Below, piece after piece: positions 8,873 to 18,535 of a DNA stretch of 64,000 nt. Position 1 is the first letter of the stretch, and every line of letters begins with the position of its first letter. A program made the position numbers and the translations under genes. The notes beneath the pieces are model-generated. The model saw only the letters and a program-made list of their open reading frames with translations, was not told where the DNA came from and did no database searches. Location of the stretch: positions 1-64,000 of the forward strand of contig NZ_JAMGZJ010000069.1 of NCBI RefSeq assembly GCF_025564085.1, written 5' to 3'. The stretch comes from Silvania confinis (lineage in GTDB: Bacteria; Pseudomonadota; Gammaproteobacteria; Enterobacterales; Enterobacteriaceae).

Positions 8873-10102
8873 ATGTCATCCGCGCTCGCCAGACAATTAA
8901 CCCAACGCTTCTTTCGTTACCTGGCCATCACCAGCCAAAGCGATCCCAGGGTCAAGACCCTGCCCTCCACGCCCGGCCAGCATGAGATGGCGCGAGCGCT
9001 GGCGAAGGAGCTGGAATCGCTGGGTCTGGACGATATCCTGATTGACGAATTTGCCACCGTCACGGCGGTAAAAAAGGGCAACGTCCCCGGCGCACCGCGG
9101 ATCGGGTTTATTACCCATATTGATACCGTCGACGTCGGATTATCACCGGATATTAATCCGCAGATCCTGACCTTTACAGGGGATGATCTCTGTCTCAACG
9201 TCGACAAAGACATCTGGCTGCGGGTCAACGAGCACCCGGAAATCCTGGCCTACCCCAATGAGGCGATTATTTTCAGCGACGGCACCAGCGTGCTGGGCGC
9301 CGACAACAAATCGGCGGTCACGGTGGTGATGACGGTGCTGGAAAACCTCACCGCAGAGCATCAGCATGGCGATATCGTGGTGGCCTTTGTGCCGGATGAA
9401 GAGATTGGCCTGTGTGGGGCGAAAGCGCTGGATTTAAAGCGTTTCGATGTGGATTTTGCCTGGACTATCGACTGCTGCGAGCTGGGGGAGATCGTCTATG
9501 AGAACTTCAACGCGGCGGCGGCAGAAATTCGCTTTACCGGCGTGACGGCGCACCCGATGTCGGCCAAAGGCGTGCTGGTGAACCCGCTGCTGATGGCGGC
9601 CGATTACATCAGCCATTTTGATCGTCAACAAACCCCGGAACACACCGAAGGACGCGAAGGTTATGTCTGGTTTAACGGCATTCAGGCCGGGCAAAACGAG
9701 GCGGTGCTGAAGGCCAATATTCGTGATTTCGACCGCGATGGCTTCGCTGCCCGCAAGGTGCAAATCGCCGAGGTGGCGCAGAAAATCGCTGCTCAGCACC
9801 CGACCGCGAAAGTGCACTGGCACATAGAAGATACTTACAGCAACATCAGCAACGCAGTCGGTGAAGATCGCCGGGCGATCGACCTGATGTTTGAAGCGAT
9901 GGAGAGTTTAGGCATCACGCCAAAACCGACCCCGATGCGCGGCGGCACCGACGGCGCAGCGCTCTCAGCGAAAGGGTTGTTAACCCCGAACTTCTTCACC
10001 GGGGCACATAACTTCCACTCTAAATTTGAGTTTTTACCGCTGAGATCGTTTGAGTCTTCTTACAACACCGCATTGCAGCTGTGTTTGCTGGCGGCACGTT
10101 AA
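8873..10102 (+). CDS. Peptidase T-like tripeptide aminopeptidase (M20B)
   Basis: A 409-residue cytoplasmic dizinc aminopeptidase of the PepT family. Metal-site motifs are intact: HID (His82, Asp84), LGADNKSA (bridging Asp144), PDEEIGLCG (catalytic Glu175/Glu176), and GTDGAALS plus GAHNFHSKFEF near the C-terminus. PepT removes N-terminal residues from tripeptides. This is a PepT paralogue rather than a clear orthologue of E. coli PepT, because many residues between the motifs differ. The start at 8873 follows AGAAGGATCC. Divergent from the dipeptide-binding protein; the 115-bp gap presumably holds both promoters. Confidence 0.85.
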   Translation: MSSALARQLTQRFFRYLAITSQSDPRVKTLPSTPGQHEMARALAKELESLGLDDILIDEFATVTAVKKGNVPGAPRIGFITHIDTVDVGLSPDINPQILTFTGDDLCLNVDKDIWLRVNEHPEILAYPNEAIIFSDGTSVLGADNKSAVTVVMTVLENLTAEHQHGDIVVAFVPDEEIGLCGAKALDLKRFDVDFAWTIDCCELGEIVYENFNAAAAEIRFTGVTAHPMSAKGVLVNPLLMAADYISHFDRQQTPEHTEGREGYVWFNGIQAGQNEAVLKANIRDFDRDGFAARKVQIAEVAQKIAAQHPTAKVHWHIEDTYSNISNAVGEDRRAIDLMFEAMESLGITPKPTPMRGGTDGAALSAKGLLTPNFFTGAHNFHSKFEFLPLRSFESSYNTALQLCLLAAR

Positions 10103-10106
10103 GAAA

Positions 10107-10139
10107 AATAAACCCGGTTATACTCTGACCGGGTTTATT
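10107..10139. terminator. Bidirectional terminator
   Basis: A stem of 12 bp: AATAAACCCGGT (10107-10118) pairs with ACCGGGTTTATT (10128-10139). It has A/T tracts on both sides and lies between the convergent peptidase and Hcp-linked genes. Confidence 0.8.
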
Positions 10140-10142
10140 ATC

Positions 10143-10577
10143 TTACTTAACCTGACGCATTGAATCGGCCTGCAATTCTGCCCAGGAAGCTTCGAGTATC
10201 CAGAGACATTGCGCCCCGTCGACGGTCTTTAATAACGCCTGGCGCGTGCGCTTATAGAACAGCTCAATCTCCGCCCGTGATACCTCAGTCGGTGGCGTGC
10301 AGATGATATCGCTGCCAATCATGTGCGGCCATTTGCCGGCATCAATGATACGCAGCGCCTTAAGCGTGGCAACAGTGTCGGTTGTTAGCGCTGCAGCCAT
10401 TGCATCTTCCAGCTGCTGCGCCTGCTTAACATCAGCAACTGCAGCAAGTGCCGGAGTCTGTTCAATCCACTGTGTCTCGCCCACGGCTACTCCACGCAGT
10501 GCGGTAGGCCAGTCAGTAGCACCGGCCATGACCTGAAATGAGAAAATTGCCAGAGTCAGACCGAGCAGGCACTTCAT
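10143..10577 (-). CDS. Small secreted protein, probable immunity protein of a lost Hcp-linked effector
   Basis: A 144-residue protein with a signal peptide (MKCLLGLTLAIFSFQVMAG) and two cysteines in the mature part (IICTPP and AQCLWIL) that could form a disulfide in the periplasm. I do not recognise the family. It sits directly after a truncated T6SS hcp gene. Its ATG overlaps, as ATGA, the stop of a short frame ending GGKLEVVR that looks like the C-terminus of a deleted effector. Toxin-immunity pairs are commonly coupled like this, and periplasmic immunity proteins guard against cell-wall or membrane toxins. The ribosome site GGAGG is good. The immunity role is inference from context. Confidence 0.6.
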   Translation of the reverse strand: MKCLLGLTLAIFSFQVMAGATDWPTALRGVAVGETQWIEQTPALAAVADVKQAQQLEDAMAAALTTDTVATLKALRIIDAGKWPHMIGSDIICTPPTEVSRAEIELFYKRTRQALLKTVDGAQCLWILEASWAELQADSMRQVK

Positions 10578-10630
10578 CGCACAACCTCCAGTTTGCCGCC
10601 GTCGCGGAGTATCTGTCGACGCGTCGATAG
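10574..10630 (-). pseudogene. C-terminal remnant of a putative Hcp-linked effector
   Basis: Downstream of the Hcp fragment, in a different frame, the minus strand reads LSTRRQILRDGGKLEVVR and a TGA that overlaps the next ATG as ATGA. The basic, coherent tail and the stop/start overlap suggest the last residues of a toxin gene whose body has been deleted together with the end of hcp. Too short to assign to any family. Confidence 0.4.
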
Positions 10631-11027
10631 CGAAATGATTATGTTTCTCGTAATCCGGGTCTTTGACATCCAGCATCATCGGGCAAACGCTGACAATTTT
10701 TACACCTTCCATGAGGGTAGAAAAGTATTCCACCTCCTGGCCTGTGTTATCGATATGGTAGAACTTCACCTCAGCGGATTTGAGCTTTTGACCTGTGCTA
10801 ACGGCCTTGTACAAGTAAGGCGTGGAAGCATCTGTCTCTTTGTCGAAGGAGTAAGGGGAATGTTCGCGGAGGTTTGTTGCTCTGCCGTTGTACCTATCGA
10901 TGGGTTGCATGACGCCATGATTAAGACTGATTATCTCGATGCTGCCCTCACGGCCAGCAATGTCGACAGAACCTTTGATCTCTGCGCCACCGTCGTCTTT
11001 AAGCCATAAATACGCGGGAATAGCCAT
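10631..11027 (-). pseudogene. hcp: Truncated T6SS Hcp tube protein
   Basis: The frame encodes about 132 residues of an Hcp1-type tube protein: AIPAYLWLKDDGGAEIKG at the N-terminus, then PYLYKAVSTGQKLKSAEVKF, EVEYFSTLMEGVKIVSV and DYEKHNH. In intact Hcp the segment after KHNH continues with about 25 residues of core beta strand. Here the sequence changes abruptly after KHNH into unrelated residues, so the end of hcp is lost. No other T6SS genes are in the window; this is an orphan Hcp cassette. The truncated protein is unlikely to form hexamers. Confidence 0.75.
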
Positions 11028-11182
11028 TAGATTAAAACTCCATTTAAGAAAATCCTCAAATAAAATCCTTTCACGTTAGTCTCTTACGTGAAACCCAACA
11101 CTATCGCCCATAAAATAACCTGTCAAATATTGCGCAATATGGTTAGAAAACGATCTGCGCTTTCTTTGACTTAAAAATAAAA

Positions 11183-11203
11183 AAAGCCGGATTTATCCGG
11201 CCT
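11183..11203 (-). terminator. tehB terminator
   Basis: On the minus strand GGCCGGATAAATCCGGC is followed by a run of T. It lies 38 bp after the tehB stop. The preceding stretch, 11,028-11,182, shows no gene. Confidence 0.75.
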
Positions 11204-11240
11204 TCAGTATCTGAATCGTGGTCGCCGCACTGGCAGCACA

Positions 11241-11837
11241 TTAAACCGCTTTACGCGCCAGCATCGTCGCAAAGCGCAGCTTAATGCGGTTGCCTTCGGC
11301 GTCGGTGCGATGTAACTGGCCGACGTCTTCGTTATATTTCAGCAGTTCCCAGCCCGCATAGTAGCCGCTCAGTTCGCCGGTTTTAAAGGCAAACGGGAAG
11401 CCAACGTTGCACGGATAATCGTCGGTATCCATCGCCGCCACAATCAGGTTATAGCCGCCCGGTTTGGTGCAACGCTGCATATTGTCAATCAGGCCCGGAA
11501 TGGTGTTGGCTTCGAGGAACATCATCACCACGGTCGACAGAATAAAATCGTACTCGCCATCAAAACGCAGGGTGTTGAGATCTTTGATTGCCGACTCAAG
11601 GTTGGTAATGCCCTCTTTCACCTTGATGCTTTCGAGGTTATCGATGCTGTTAGCATTCTTATCCCACGCGGTCACATCAAAGCCGTTCGCCGCCAGGTAC
11701 AGGCTGTTGCGCCCGTTACCGCAGCCGAGATCCAGCGTTTTGCCCGGTTTAACAATCCCGGCGCTGTACACCACGTCAGAGTGCGTGCGGGTCATACCAT
11801 ATTTTTCGGTAAAGTAGTTATCATCAAACACAGTCAT
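11241..11837 (-). CDS. tehB: Tellurite methyltransferase TehB
   Basis: A 198-residue class-I SAM-dependent methyltransferase. Motif [19 protein letters not shown] is at about residues 36-53, followed by an acidic residue at the end of the next strand (VTAWDKN). The N-terminal [16 protein letters not shown] is diagnostic for TehB, which uses SAM to detoxify tellurite in the cytoplasm together with the membrane protein TehA. The start codon overlaps the tehA stop by 4 bases (ATGA), so the two are translationally coupled in a tehA-tehB operon, as in E. coli. Intact and of usual length. Confidence 0.93.
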   Translation of the reverse strand: MTVFDDNYFTEKYGMTRTHSDVVYSAGIVKPGKTLDLGCGNGRNSLYLAANGFDVTAWDKNANSIDNLESIKVKEGITNLESAIKDLNTLRFDGEYDFILSTVVMMFLEANTIPGLIDNMQRCTKPGGYNLIVAAMDTDDYPCNVGFPFAFKTGELSGYYAGWELLKYNEDVGQLHRTDAEGNRIKLRFATMLARKAV

Positions 11838-12838
11838 TCTTTTTCCTCTGCTTGCATAAGCGTTGCTTTGTCTGCACGAACCAACAGTTTACCCTGCATC
11901 AGCAGGATAAACGTGCGCACCAGTAATAGCGCAATGATGGCGTTAGTAAAAATAAACAGTGGGACAGCGATGGCGTGGAACAGCCCGGACGGGCTGCTCT
12001 GGCCCAGGTGCAGGCCGGTGGTCGCCAGTGCCGATACGCCGAATGAAAAGCTCCAGAACGACGCATTAAACGGCTGCGACAGATACCAGGGCATCAGGCG
12101 CAGGGTAAACAGCAGCTGGAGCAGGCCGTAACCAAACAGCATTTTTGCGAAGGTGTCTGCTTCGCCGCCGTTGACCGAAAACCAGGCGCTACAGGCGACC
12201 AGCGCCGGTGCCAGCTGGATGCCGAGTGAACTGCGCAGCGTGGCCGGCAGTTCTCCGGCGCTGCGCAGGCGCTGCAGGATCACCGGTTCGAGGCTCAGCC
12301 ACGAGAAGACCCCCGCCCCCAGAAACACCAGCCCGGCATCGTGAAAACCCAGCGCGCCGCAGGCCATCGCACTGATAAAATTGTTGGCTACCGTCGGCAG
12401 GTACAGGCCGGGGGTGGTCGCCTCCTGAGTATGAGTCCCACGCCACAGCCCGGCGGACTGCCACGCGGCATACCCCAACTGCACCACCACGCCGAGGGTG
12501 AACAGCACCAGCGCCAGCGGACGATACCAGGGGACAAAGCCGATCGCCACCAGCAGGGTCGTTGCCGGGAACAGGCTGACAAAACTGCTCATCACCGGAT
12601 GGCGCATCTCGGCCAGCACGCTGCGCGGAAAGCGCACCATCCGGCTGATAAAGGCCACGGTCAGCAGCAGCCAAATCACCATCGCCAGCGTCACCAGGAT
12701 CTCTCCCGGCCAGCGCGTGACGGGCCAGATTGTGCTGGCATAGCGCCAGGCGAATCCCATACCGATAATACCCAGCACCATTCCGAAATAGCCGGACGGC
12801 AAATTAAGAACACCTTGAGCGCTTTTCTGGCTTCGCAT
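11834..12838 (-). CDS. tehA: Tellurite-resistance/dicarboxylate transporter family protein TehA
   Basis: A 334-residue protein of the TDT/SLAC1 family with ten predicted membrane helices. The N-terminal [22 protein letters not shown] is the family opening motif, and [20 protein letters not shown] lies in the middle. SLAC1-type proteins form anion channels with a gating Phe; the physiological substrate of TehA is unsettled and tellurite resistance appears only on overexpression. First gene of the tehAB operon, divergent from ydcK across a 122-bp gap. Confidence 0.92.
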   Translation of the reverse strand: MRSQKSAQGVLNLPSGYFGMVLGIIGMGFAWRYASTIWPVTRWPGEILVTLAMVIWLLLTVAFISRMVRFPRSVLAEMRHPVMSSFVSLFPATTLLVAIGFVPWYRPLALVLFTLGVVVQLGYAAWQSAGLWRGTHTQEATTPGLYLPTVANNFISAMACGALGFHDAGLVFLGAGVFSWLSLEPVILQRLRSAGELPATLRSSLGIQLAPALVACSAWFSVNGGEADTFAKMLFGYGLLQLLFTLRLMPWYLSQPFNASFWSFSFGVSALATTGLHLGQSSPSGLFHAIAVPLFIFTNAIIALLLVRTFILLMQGKLLVRADKATLMQAEEKE

Positions 12839-12960
12839 TTCTTTTAAACTATAAATAATATTTGAAATGCTAGTTTAAGGGGTTTCATTTCCGGATGCCA
12901 TACTTTCGATCAACGTAAAGTTTGCTACGTTTAGTGGAGAGAAACACAGCGGAAACAGTG

Positions 12961-13941
12961 ATGAATAAATATCGACTCAGCGATGAAACCCGACAGCACC
13001 ACTGGCAGAACGGCGAGGCTAAGGCCGCCGTCACCGTGCGGCAGATTATCGCCGCCCGTGATTTCAGCGATGTAAAAAGCGGTTCCCGGGGCGGCTGGGT
13101 CGATGCCGAATCGGCGCTGTCGCAGGAGCAGGACTGCTGGATTTACGACGAGAACAGCGTGGTGTTTGCCGGGGCGCAGGTATGCGGCAACGCGCGCATC
13201 ACCCAACCTTGTGTGATCAGCCATCAGGTGTGGATTGGCGATAACGTCTGGATTGACGGGGCGCAAATCAGCCACGGGGCGCGAATAAGTGACAACGTCA
13301 CGGTGCAATCATCGGTGATCCGCGGTGAATGTCATCTTTTTGACAACGCCCGCATTCTGCACAACAGCATGGTGATTGCCGCCAAAGGCTTAACCCCCGA
13401 CCAGGATCAAATCCTGAAAATCTTCGGCGAGGCTACCGTCAGCCAGTCGCGGGTGGTGCATCAGGCGCAGATCTACGGCAACGCCATCGTCCACTACGCC
13501 TTTGTCGAGCATCGGGCCGAGGTGTTTGAGAATGCGCTGCTGGAAGGCAACGAAGTGAATAACGTCTGGGTATGCGATTGCGCCAAAGTGTATGGCAATG
13601 CACGCCTGCTCGCCGGGCTGGAGGACGACGCTATCCCCACTCTGCGCTACAGCTCACAGGTCGCCGAAAACGCGCTGGTCGAGGGCAACTGCGTCATCAA
13701 ACATCACGTCCTGATTGGTGGCGAAGCCAGGCTGCGCGGCGGGCCGATTTTGATCGACGATAAAGTGGTGATTCAGGGCCGGGCCCGCATTCAGGGTGAA
13801 GTGCTGATCGAGCATCATATTCATATTACCGACGATGCGGTCATTGAGGCGCTGGACGGGGATGCGATTCACCTGCGCGGTGAGAAGGTGATTAACGGCG
13901 CACAGCGCATTACGCGCACGCCGTTGCTGGGGGCATTATGA
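12961..13941 (+). CDS. ydcK: YdcK, left-handed beta-helix (hexapeptide-repeat) protein
   Basis: A 326-residue protein, the same length as E. coli YdcK. It is built of imperfect hexapeptide repeats across nearly the whole chain ([51 protein letters not shown]), predicting a left-handed beta-helix as in acyl- or transferase-like enzymes. No catalytic assignment exists. The start at MNKYRLSDE (12961) is preferred to an upstream ATG because it fits the family length. The last bases overlap convergent rimL by 6 bp. Confidence 0.9.
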   Translation: MNKYRLSDETRQHHWQNGEAKAAVTVRQIIAARDFSDVKSGSRGGWVDAESALSQEQDCWIYDENSVVFAGAQVCGNARITQPCVISHQVWIGDNVWIDGAQISHGARISDNVTVQSSVIRGECHLFDNARILHNSMVIAAKGLTPDQDQILKIFGEATVSQSRVVHQAQIYGNAIVHYAFVEHRAEVFENALLEGNEVNNVWVCDCAKVYGNARLLAGLEDDAIPTLRYSSQVAENALVEGNCVIKHHVLIGGEARLRGGPILIDDKVVIQGRARIQGEVLIEHHIHITDDAVIEALDGDAIHLRGEKVINGAQRITRTPLLGAL

Positions 13942-14484
13942 GGCGTAGATCCGGGCGTAGATATTCTGGTCGTCAAAGTGTCCATTAAGGAACTCCGCCT
14001 GTTTCAGACAGCCTTCCAGTAAGAACCCGTTGCGCAGCGCCACCTGATTGCTGGCGAGATTAGCAACCCGGCACTTGATCACGAAGCGGCGGATCTCGTT
14101 GCGCTCGACGTAGTAGTCAATAAACGCCTGTAATGCTTGAGAAATAATGCCCTTCCCTTGATGCGACTCATCCAGCCAGTAGCCGATATAGCCGGTTTTG
14201 TTCAGCGGTTCGATGGCATTAAACGACAGCACCCCCACCATTTCGCTCTCACAAAAGATAAGGAACATTTTGGCGTAACCGCGCTGATGCAGCATCTGGT
14301 TGCTCTGGATGTTCTGGCGGGTATCATCTTCAGTACCGACAAACTGTGGCCAGTTCAGCGACTCCTGAAGCCATGCTTTGTTTTTTATCACCAGGCCGTG
14401 CAGCTCGGTCGTGTAACGCTCGTCGACTGCGCGCAGTTCGATACGCTCAGTGACGGGGATGATTTCTTCGGTGATCGCAGTCAT
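13936..14484 (-). CDS. rimL: Ribosomal protein L7/L12 serine N-acetyltransferase RimL
   Basis: A 182-residue GNAT acetyltransferase. The acetyl-CoA site is seen in [20 protein letters not shown] (about residues 101-120, the Q-x-x-G-x-G/A loop being HQGKGI), followed by [18 protein letters not shown] near the C-terminus. RimL acetylates the N-terminal serine of L12 to give L7. Strong overall identity with E. coli RimL and the same neighbour (ydcK). In E. coli the small gene ydcH sits between rimL and opgD; here that gap is only a short repeat, so ydcH is absent. Confidence 0.92.
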   Translation of the reverse strand: MTAITEEIIPVTERIELRAVDERYTTELHGLVIKNKAWLQESLNWPQFVGTEDDTRQNIQSNQMLHQRGYAKMFLIFCESEMVGVLSFNAIEPLNKTGYIGYWLDESHQGKGIISQALQAFIDYYVERNEIRRFVIKCRVANLASNQVALRNGFLLEGCLKQAEFLNGHFDDQNIYARIYAS

Positions 14485-14508
14485 AGTCCCTCAATGTTGT
14501 CGCCTGTT

Positions 14509-14547
14509 CCCCCTCACCCTAACCCTCTCCCTTAAGGGAGAGGGAAC
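14509..14547. repeat. Intergenic palindromic repeat (CCCTCTCCCTTAAGGGAGAGGG)
   Basis: CCCTCTCCC and GGGAGAGGG flank a TTAA centre to make a perfect hairpin, preceded by CCCCCTCACCCTAA. It belongs to the same dispersed repeat family as the copies near 124-201. It lies between rimL and opgD and may act as a transcript-end stabiliser or terminator. Confidence 0.65.
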
Positions 14548-14562
14548 CGTACGAGCCACCCG

Positions 14563-16218
14563 TTAACGCATTATGCGGTCATCCACATACTGACGTTTAT
14601 CCGCGGCTGGCGGGTAATAGTGGTACATCCAGGTTTCGCTGATTGCCTCGCCCTGGCAGCGCAGGAACATCCGCATATCCACCGGCTCAGCGTCGTCGCT
14701 GGTCGGATACCAGTCAAACAGGATCCGATAGCCGTCGAACGGCTCGACGTACAGGATTTCGATCTGCTTCGCTTCCCCGTTGGACAGGGTGATCACCGGC
14801 TCGATCCCTTTCGGGGCCGCGGCTTTCAGATCGCCGCCAACAAAGTCGATGGCGAAACGGCGGCACCACACTTTCGGGAAGTGTTCACCCGGTGCCCAGC
14901 CTTCGGGGAAGCCGCCCATCCCGCTGCGGGTGGCGAGCACATTCGCCAGCGGCGAACGCACCGGGGGTTTTGCACTCCAGTACAAACGGTACTTATAGTC
15001 GAGTGAATCCCCGGCTTTGATCGGTTTTTCGGGCTGCCAGAAGCAGACCACGTTATCCAGCGTTTCGCCGGTTGTCGGGATCTCCATCAGGCCAACGGTG
15101 CCTTTGCCCCACTGGTTGCGCGGCTCGACCCACAGGCTTGGGCGTTTGTTATACCAGCCCATGATGTCCTGATAGTGCGAGAAATCGCGATCCAGCTGCA
15201 GCAGACCAAAACCTTTCGGGTTTTTGTCGGTGTAGGCGTGGAACTGCAGCTTTTGCGGGTTATTCAGCGGGCGACAGATCCACTCCCCGTTGCCGCGCCA
15301 CATCGCCAGACGATCGGAATCGTGGATCTGCGGGTGAATGGTGTCGCACATCCGGCGCTCGTTGTTGCCGCAGGCGAACATGCTGGTCATCGGGGCGATC
15401 CCCAGCTGCTGAATGTCCTTGCGGGCATACAGATGGTTGTCGACTTCCATGATCACCTGGTTTTTCTCGCAGTGGATCACGAATTTATAGGCACCGGTGA
15501 TGCTTGGGCTGTCGAGCAGAGTGTAAACGGTAAAGGTGGTGTCTCCCGGCTTGACGGTTTCAAACCAGAAGGAGGTAAAGTCCGGGAACTCTTCGGTGCT
15601 GTCGGCGTAGGTATTCAGCGCCAGACCCCGGGCCGAGAGCCCGTACTGGTAGGTATCGTCCACCGCGCGGAAGTAGCTCGCGCCGAGGAACGAGACGATA
15701 TCGCGACGCGCCAGCTCCGGCGCTTTAAAGGCACGGAAGCCAGCAAAGCCTAAATCGCTTTGCCCTTCGAGCTGTTTGGTGTCAACGCCCGCGTCATGAT
15801 AGTTAAACAGTTCCGGGCGGAAGTGAATTTCACGCGCCTGCGAGGTCTGGTTATCCAGCGAGAACATTCGCACCCGGCGGCGGAAGCCCATCCCCACGTG
15901 GAAGAACTGCACGTCCAGCTGGCGGTTTTCGATGTTGTTCCACAGGGAATGCTTTGCGTCGTATTGGATGCTGTTGTACGCCTGCGGCGTCAGCGTCGCC
16001 AGCGTCTCAGGCAACGGTCGCGGCGCCCCGCCCCACGGAGTTTGCGCCAGGTCGTGCGCCATGGATTGCAGCACAGAAAAGTCGAAACGACGGCTCTGAC
16101 CGTCCGCAATATCCGATTCAGCCGCATTGGCCGCACGGGAGAAAAGCGTGGCGAGCCCGGTAGTGCTGCTCAGTGCAGCAACGGCCAGTGAGCCTTGTAG
16201 AAAACGTCTGCGATTCAT
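14563..16218 (-). CDS. opgD: Osmoregulated periplasmic glucan biosynthesis protein D
   Basis: A 551-residue periplasmic protein, the same length as E. coli OpgD (MdoD). The twin-arginine signal is clear: [18 protein letters not shown], then an Ala-rich stretch to NAA. OpgD is a glycoside hydrolase-type enzyme that trims linear beta-1,2-glucans made by OpgGH and sets their length. Family sequence is evident throughout ([42 protein letters not shown]). The start was placed at the twin-arginine signal, not at the 21-residue upstream extension. It is relevant that this host also carries a cyclic beta-1,2-glucan synthase on the umuC element at 47-56 kb. Confidence 0.93.
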   Translation of the reverse strand: MNRRRFLQGSLAVAALSSTTGLATLFSRAANAAESDIADGQSRRFDFSVLQSMAHDLAQTPWGGAPRPLPETLATLTPQAYNSIQYDAKHSLWNNIENRQLDVQFFHVGMGFRRRVRMFSLDNQTSQAREIHFRPELFNYHDAGVDTKQLEGQSDLGFAGFRAFKAPELARRDIVSFLGASYFRAVDDTYQYGLSARGLALNTYADSTEEFPDFTSFWFETVKPGDTTFTVYTLLDSPSITGAYKFVIHCEKNQVIMEVDNHLYARKDIQQLGIAPMTSMFACGNNERRMCDTIHPQIHDSDRLAMWRGNGEWICRPLNNPQKLQFHAYTDKNPKGFGLLQLDRDFSHYQDIMGWYNKRPSLWVEPRNQWGKGTVGLMEIPTTGETLDNVVCFWQPEKPIKAGDSLDYKYRLYWSAKPPVRSPLANVLATRSGMGGFPEGWAPGEHFPKVWCRRFAIDFVGGDLKAAAPKGIEPVITLSNGEAKQIEILYVEPFDGYRILFDWYPTSDDAEPVDMRMFLRCQGEAISETWMYHYYPPAADKRQYVDDRIMR

Positions 16219-16417
16219 GCCTGGAAAAACGTCCTTATGGTCGTGGGGAGGTAGGTTTCGCCTCGGGCGAAACGACGGCAAGAAAGAACATCATTAAGAG
16301 GCACAGCCTAAACAAAAACGGCTAAGAATCCAATTGCCGTCAGGCGATTAAGTCAGCAAAGCGTGAAAGATTTTTCTGTCGAGGGGAATTGCCTGAATCG
16401 CAGGTAAAGAAACGTTT

Positions 16418-16452
16418 AAAAAAGCCCCTGGTGGACATCGTCAACAGGGGCT
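16418..16452 (-). terminator. Rho-independent terminator
   Basis: AGCCCCTG (16423-16430) pairs with CAGGGGCT (16445-16452) over a 14-base loop, and the minus strand continues TTTTTTAAA. It ends the aminotransferase/amino-acid-binding protein operon. The interval 16,219-16,417 upstream of opgD shows no gene and should hold the opgD promoter. Confidence 0.8.
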
Positions 16453-16469
16453 AAAAGGTCATGAATGTT

Positions 16470-17243
16470 TTATTTTACGCTGACATCGATGCCCGGGAAG
16501 TACTTCTGAGCGAGCTTGTCGATGGTGCCGTCAGCGCGGACTTTATCAATGGCGGCATCAAGCTGTTTTTTGGTTGCGTCATCACCTTTACGCAGACCAA
16601 AACCGATTCCGCTGCCGAGGATGGTGTCATCTAAGACCGGTTTGCCAATAAAGCCAAACCCTTTGCCCTGCGGCTTGCTCAGGAACCCGGCCTGCCCGGC
16701 GGCAGACATCACCAGCGAAGCATCAATGCGGCCATTCAGTAAATCGGCCCACGCCATGTTCTGATCTTTATACGACACCACGGTGACGCCGTGTTTTTCC
16801 CAGTGCTCTTTGGCGTAGGTTTCCTGGATGGATCCCTGCAGAACGCCGATGGTTTTACCCTTCAGCCCTTCTGGCGTGGCGTCCACCGCGCTACCCGATT
16901 TGCCCACCAGCTGGGACGGGATACGGTAGATTGGCTGGGTAAAGTCGATGCTCTGACGGCGCTGATCGGTGATGTTCATCGCCGAGTTGATGGCATCGAA
17001 TTTCTTCGCCACCAGGCCCGGGATCAGCGCATCAAACGAAGTTTCGACCCAGTTGCACTTCAGCGCAGCTGCGGCGCAAATGGCGTTGCCAAGATCAATA
17101 TCAAACCCTTCCAGCTCACCTGCGGCATTGCGGCTCTCAAATGGCGGATATTCTGCTTCTACGCCGTAGCGTAACTCGGTTGCGGCGAAGGAAGAAAACG
17201 AACACAGCAACCCCAGGCCGACAACGAAGGCTTTTAATTTCAT
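16470..17243 (-). CDS. Amino-acid ABC transporter periplasmic binding protein (ArgT/HisJ type)
   Basis: A 257-residue SBP_bac_3 protein. The signal peptide MKLKAFVVGLGLLCSFSSFAA precedes ELRYGVEAEYPPFESRNAAGELEGFDIDLGNAIC, the family opening that binds the amino-acid headgroup; FDALIPGLVAKKFDAINSAMNIT and the two conserved Cys (INAIC...LKC pattern) resemble lysine/arginine/ornithine binders. The start follows AAGGAG. Its start lies 11 bases after the stop of the aminotransferase gene, so they form one operon. No permease genes are nearby; it probably shares the His/Lao permease. The exact ligand is not readable. Confidence 0.85.
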   Translation of the reverse strand: MKLKAFVVGLGLLCSFSSFAATELRYGVEAEYPPFESRNAAGELEGFDIDLGNAICAAAALKCNWVETSFDALIPGLVAKKFDAINSAMNITDQRRQSIDFTQPIYRIPSQLVGKSGSAVDATPEGLKGKTIGVLQGSIQETYAKEHWEKHGVTVVSYKDQNMAWADLLNGRIDASLVMSAAGQAGFLSKPQGKGFGFIGKPVLDDTILGSGIGFGLRKGDDATKKQLDAAIDKVRADGTIDKLAQKYFPGIDVSVK

Positions 17244-17254
17244 AACTGAACTCC

Positions 17255-18427
17255 TTAGCGTGGTTTTACCCGACACAGGGCCTGCGCACCTGCCCGTAAA
17301 GTCGCCTCATCTTTAGCAAAAGAGAGACGTATTAATTTGTTATCCGTCCCGTCGGTGTAAAACGCCGATAGCGGGATAGTGGCAACACCGTAGTCAACAA
17401 TCAGCCGTTTCACCATCTCGCTGTCGCGCTCGTCGCTGAAATGGCTGTAATCGGCCAGCAGGAAGAACGATCCGGCGCTCGGCAGCAGGCGGAACGGTGA
17501 TTCCGCCAGCAGATTGACCAGCAGATCGCGCTTGCGCTGATAAAACGCCGCCAGCGACAGCCAGGTTTGTGGATCGGCCATATGCTCGGCAAAAGCGTGC
17601 TGCATAGGAGTATCGGCAGAGAACATCAAAAACTGATGGATTTTACAGATCTCGTCCATCAATTCCGCTGGGGCAACGCAGTACCCCACGCGCCAGCCGG
17701 TAACGTGATAGGTTTTGCCAAACGACGAAATGATCACGCTGCGCTCCGCAAGCCCCGGATGGGTTGCCATGCCGTGATGCGGCACATCGTCAAACACCAC
17801 GTGCTCGTACACTTCGTCAGAGAGAATAATGATGTCGGTATCGCGGGTGATCGCCGCCAGCTGTTGCAGATCGTCCGCCGAGAAGACCTGTCCGCTCGGG
17901 TTATGCGGCGTATTGACGATAATCATCCGCGTGCGCGAGGTCACGGCGGCGCGCACTTCATCCCAGTTGACGGCAAAATCCGGCACCGTCAGCTTAATGG
18001 CCACCGGCGTCGCACCCTGCAAACGCACAATCGGCGCGTAGCTGTCGAACGACGGCTCGAAGTAAATCACCTCGTCGCCGGGGTGAACCAGCCCGCTGAT
18101 TGCCGAATAGAGCCCTTCGCTGGCGCTGGCGGTGACGAGCACTTCGCTGGCGGGATCGTACTGTGTACCGTACAGCTCAGCGATTTTACTGGCGATCCGC
18201 TCTTTCAGCGACGCCAGCCCGGTCATCGAGGCATATTGATTGTGTCCGGCCTGCATCGCCCGGTGCACGCCCGCAATCAGTTCAGGATCGCAGGAAAAAT
18301 TCGGTGCCCCTTGAGAAAGGTTAATGGCATTGTGCTGTGCGGAGAGCTGACCGATAACGGTAAAAATGGTCGTGCCAACGTCCGGCAGTTTGGAACGGGT
18401 CTGTATCGGGGTACGCAGAGTCATCAT
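17255..18427 (-). CDS. PLP-dependent class I/II aminotransferase (YbdL/methionine aminotransferase-like)
   Basis: A 390-residue fold-type I aminotransferase. The PLP lysine is in SSFGKTYHVTGWRVGY; NTPHNPSGQVFS and SDEVYEHVVFDD supply the Asn and Asp/Tyr cofactor contacts. The N-terminal LPDVGTTIFTVIGQLSAQHN and INLSQGAPNF closely resemble E. coli YbdL, which prefers methionine, then aromatic residues and histidine. First gene of a two-gene operon with an amino-acid-binding protein, and divergent from a LysR-type gene that probably regulates it. The adjacent binding protein suggests uptake and transamination of the same amino acid. Confidence 0.85.
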   Translation of the reverse strand: MMTLRTPIQTRSKLPDVGTTIFTVIGQLSAQHNAINLSQGAPNFSCDPELIAGVHRAMQAGHNQYASMTGLASLKERIASKIAELYGTQYDPASEVLVTASASEGLYSAISGLVHPGDEVIYFEPSFDSYAPIVRLQGATPVAIKLTVPDFAVNWDEVRAAVTSRTRMIIVNTPHNPSGQVFSADDLQQLAAITRDTDIIILSDEVYEHVVFDDVPHHGMATHPGLAERSVIISSFGKTYHVTGWRVGYCVAPAELMDEICKIHQFLMFSADTPMQHAFAEHMADPQTWLSLAAFYQRKRDLLVNLLAESPFRLLPSAGSFFLLADYSHFSDERDSEMVKRLIVDYGVATIPLSAFYTDGTDNKLIRLSFAKDEATLRAGAQALCRVKPR

Positions 18428-18481
18428 AAATCCCTTCTCGTGGATATTGCATAACTATTCAACCCAAACTCCGTTGCCGCG

Positions 18482-18494
18482 ACAATCGAATTGT
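18482..18494. promoter_or_regulatory. Candidate LysR operator ACAATCGAATTGT
   Basis: Perfect 5-bp arms (ACAAT/ATTGT) separated by CGA, located about 40 bp upstream of the LysR-type start and in the gap shared with the aminotransferase operon. The spacing fits a T-N11-A LysR box. Assignment rests only on position. Confidence 0.4.
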
Positions 18495-18535
18495 TGTCAT
18501 AATAGCCATGATAAAAAATCATACCTGGAGGTTAC

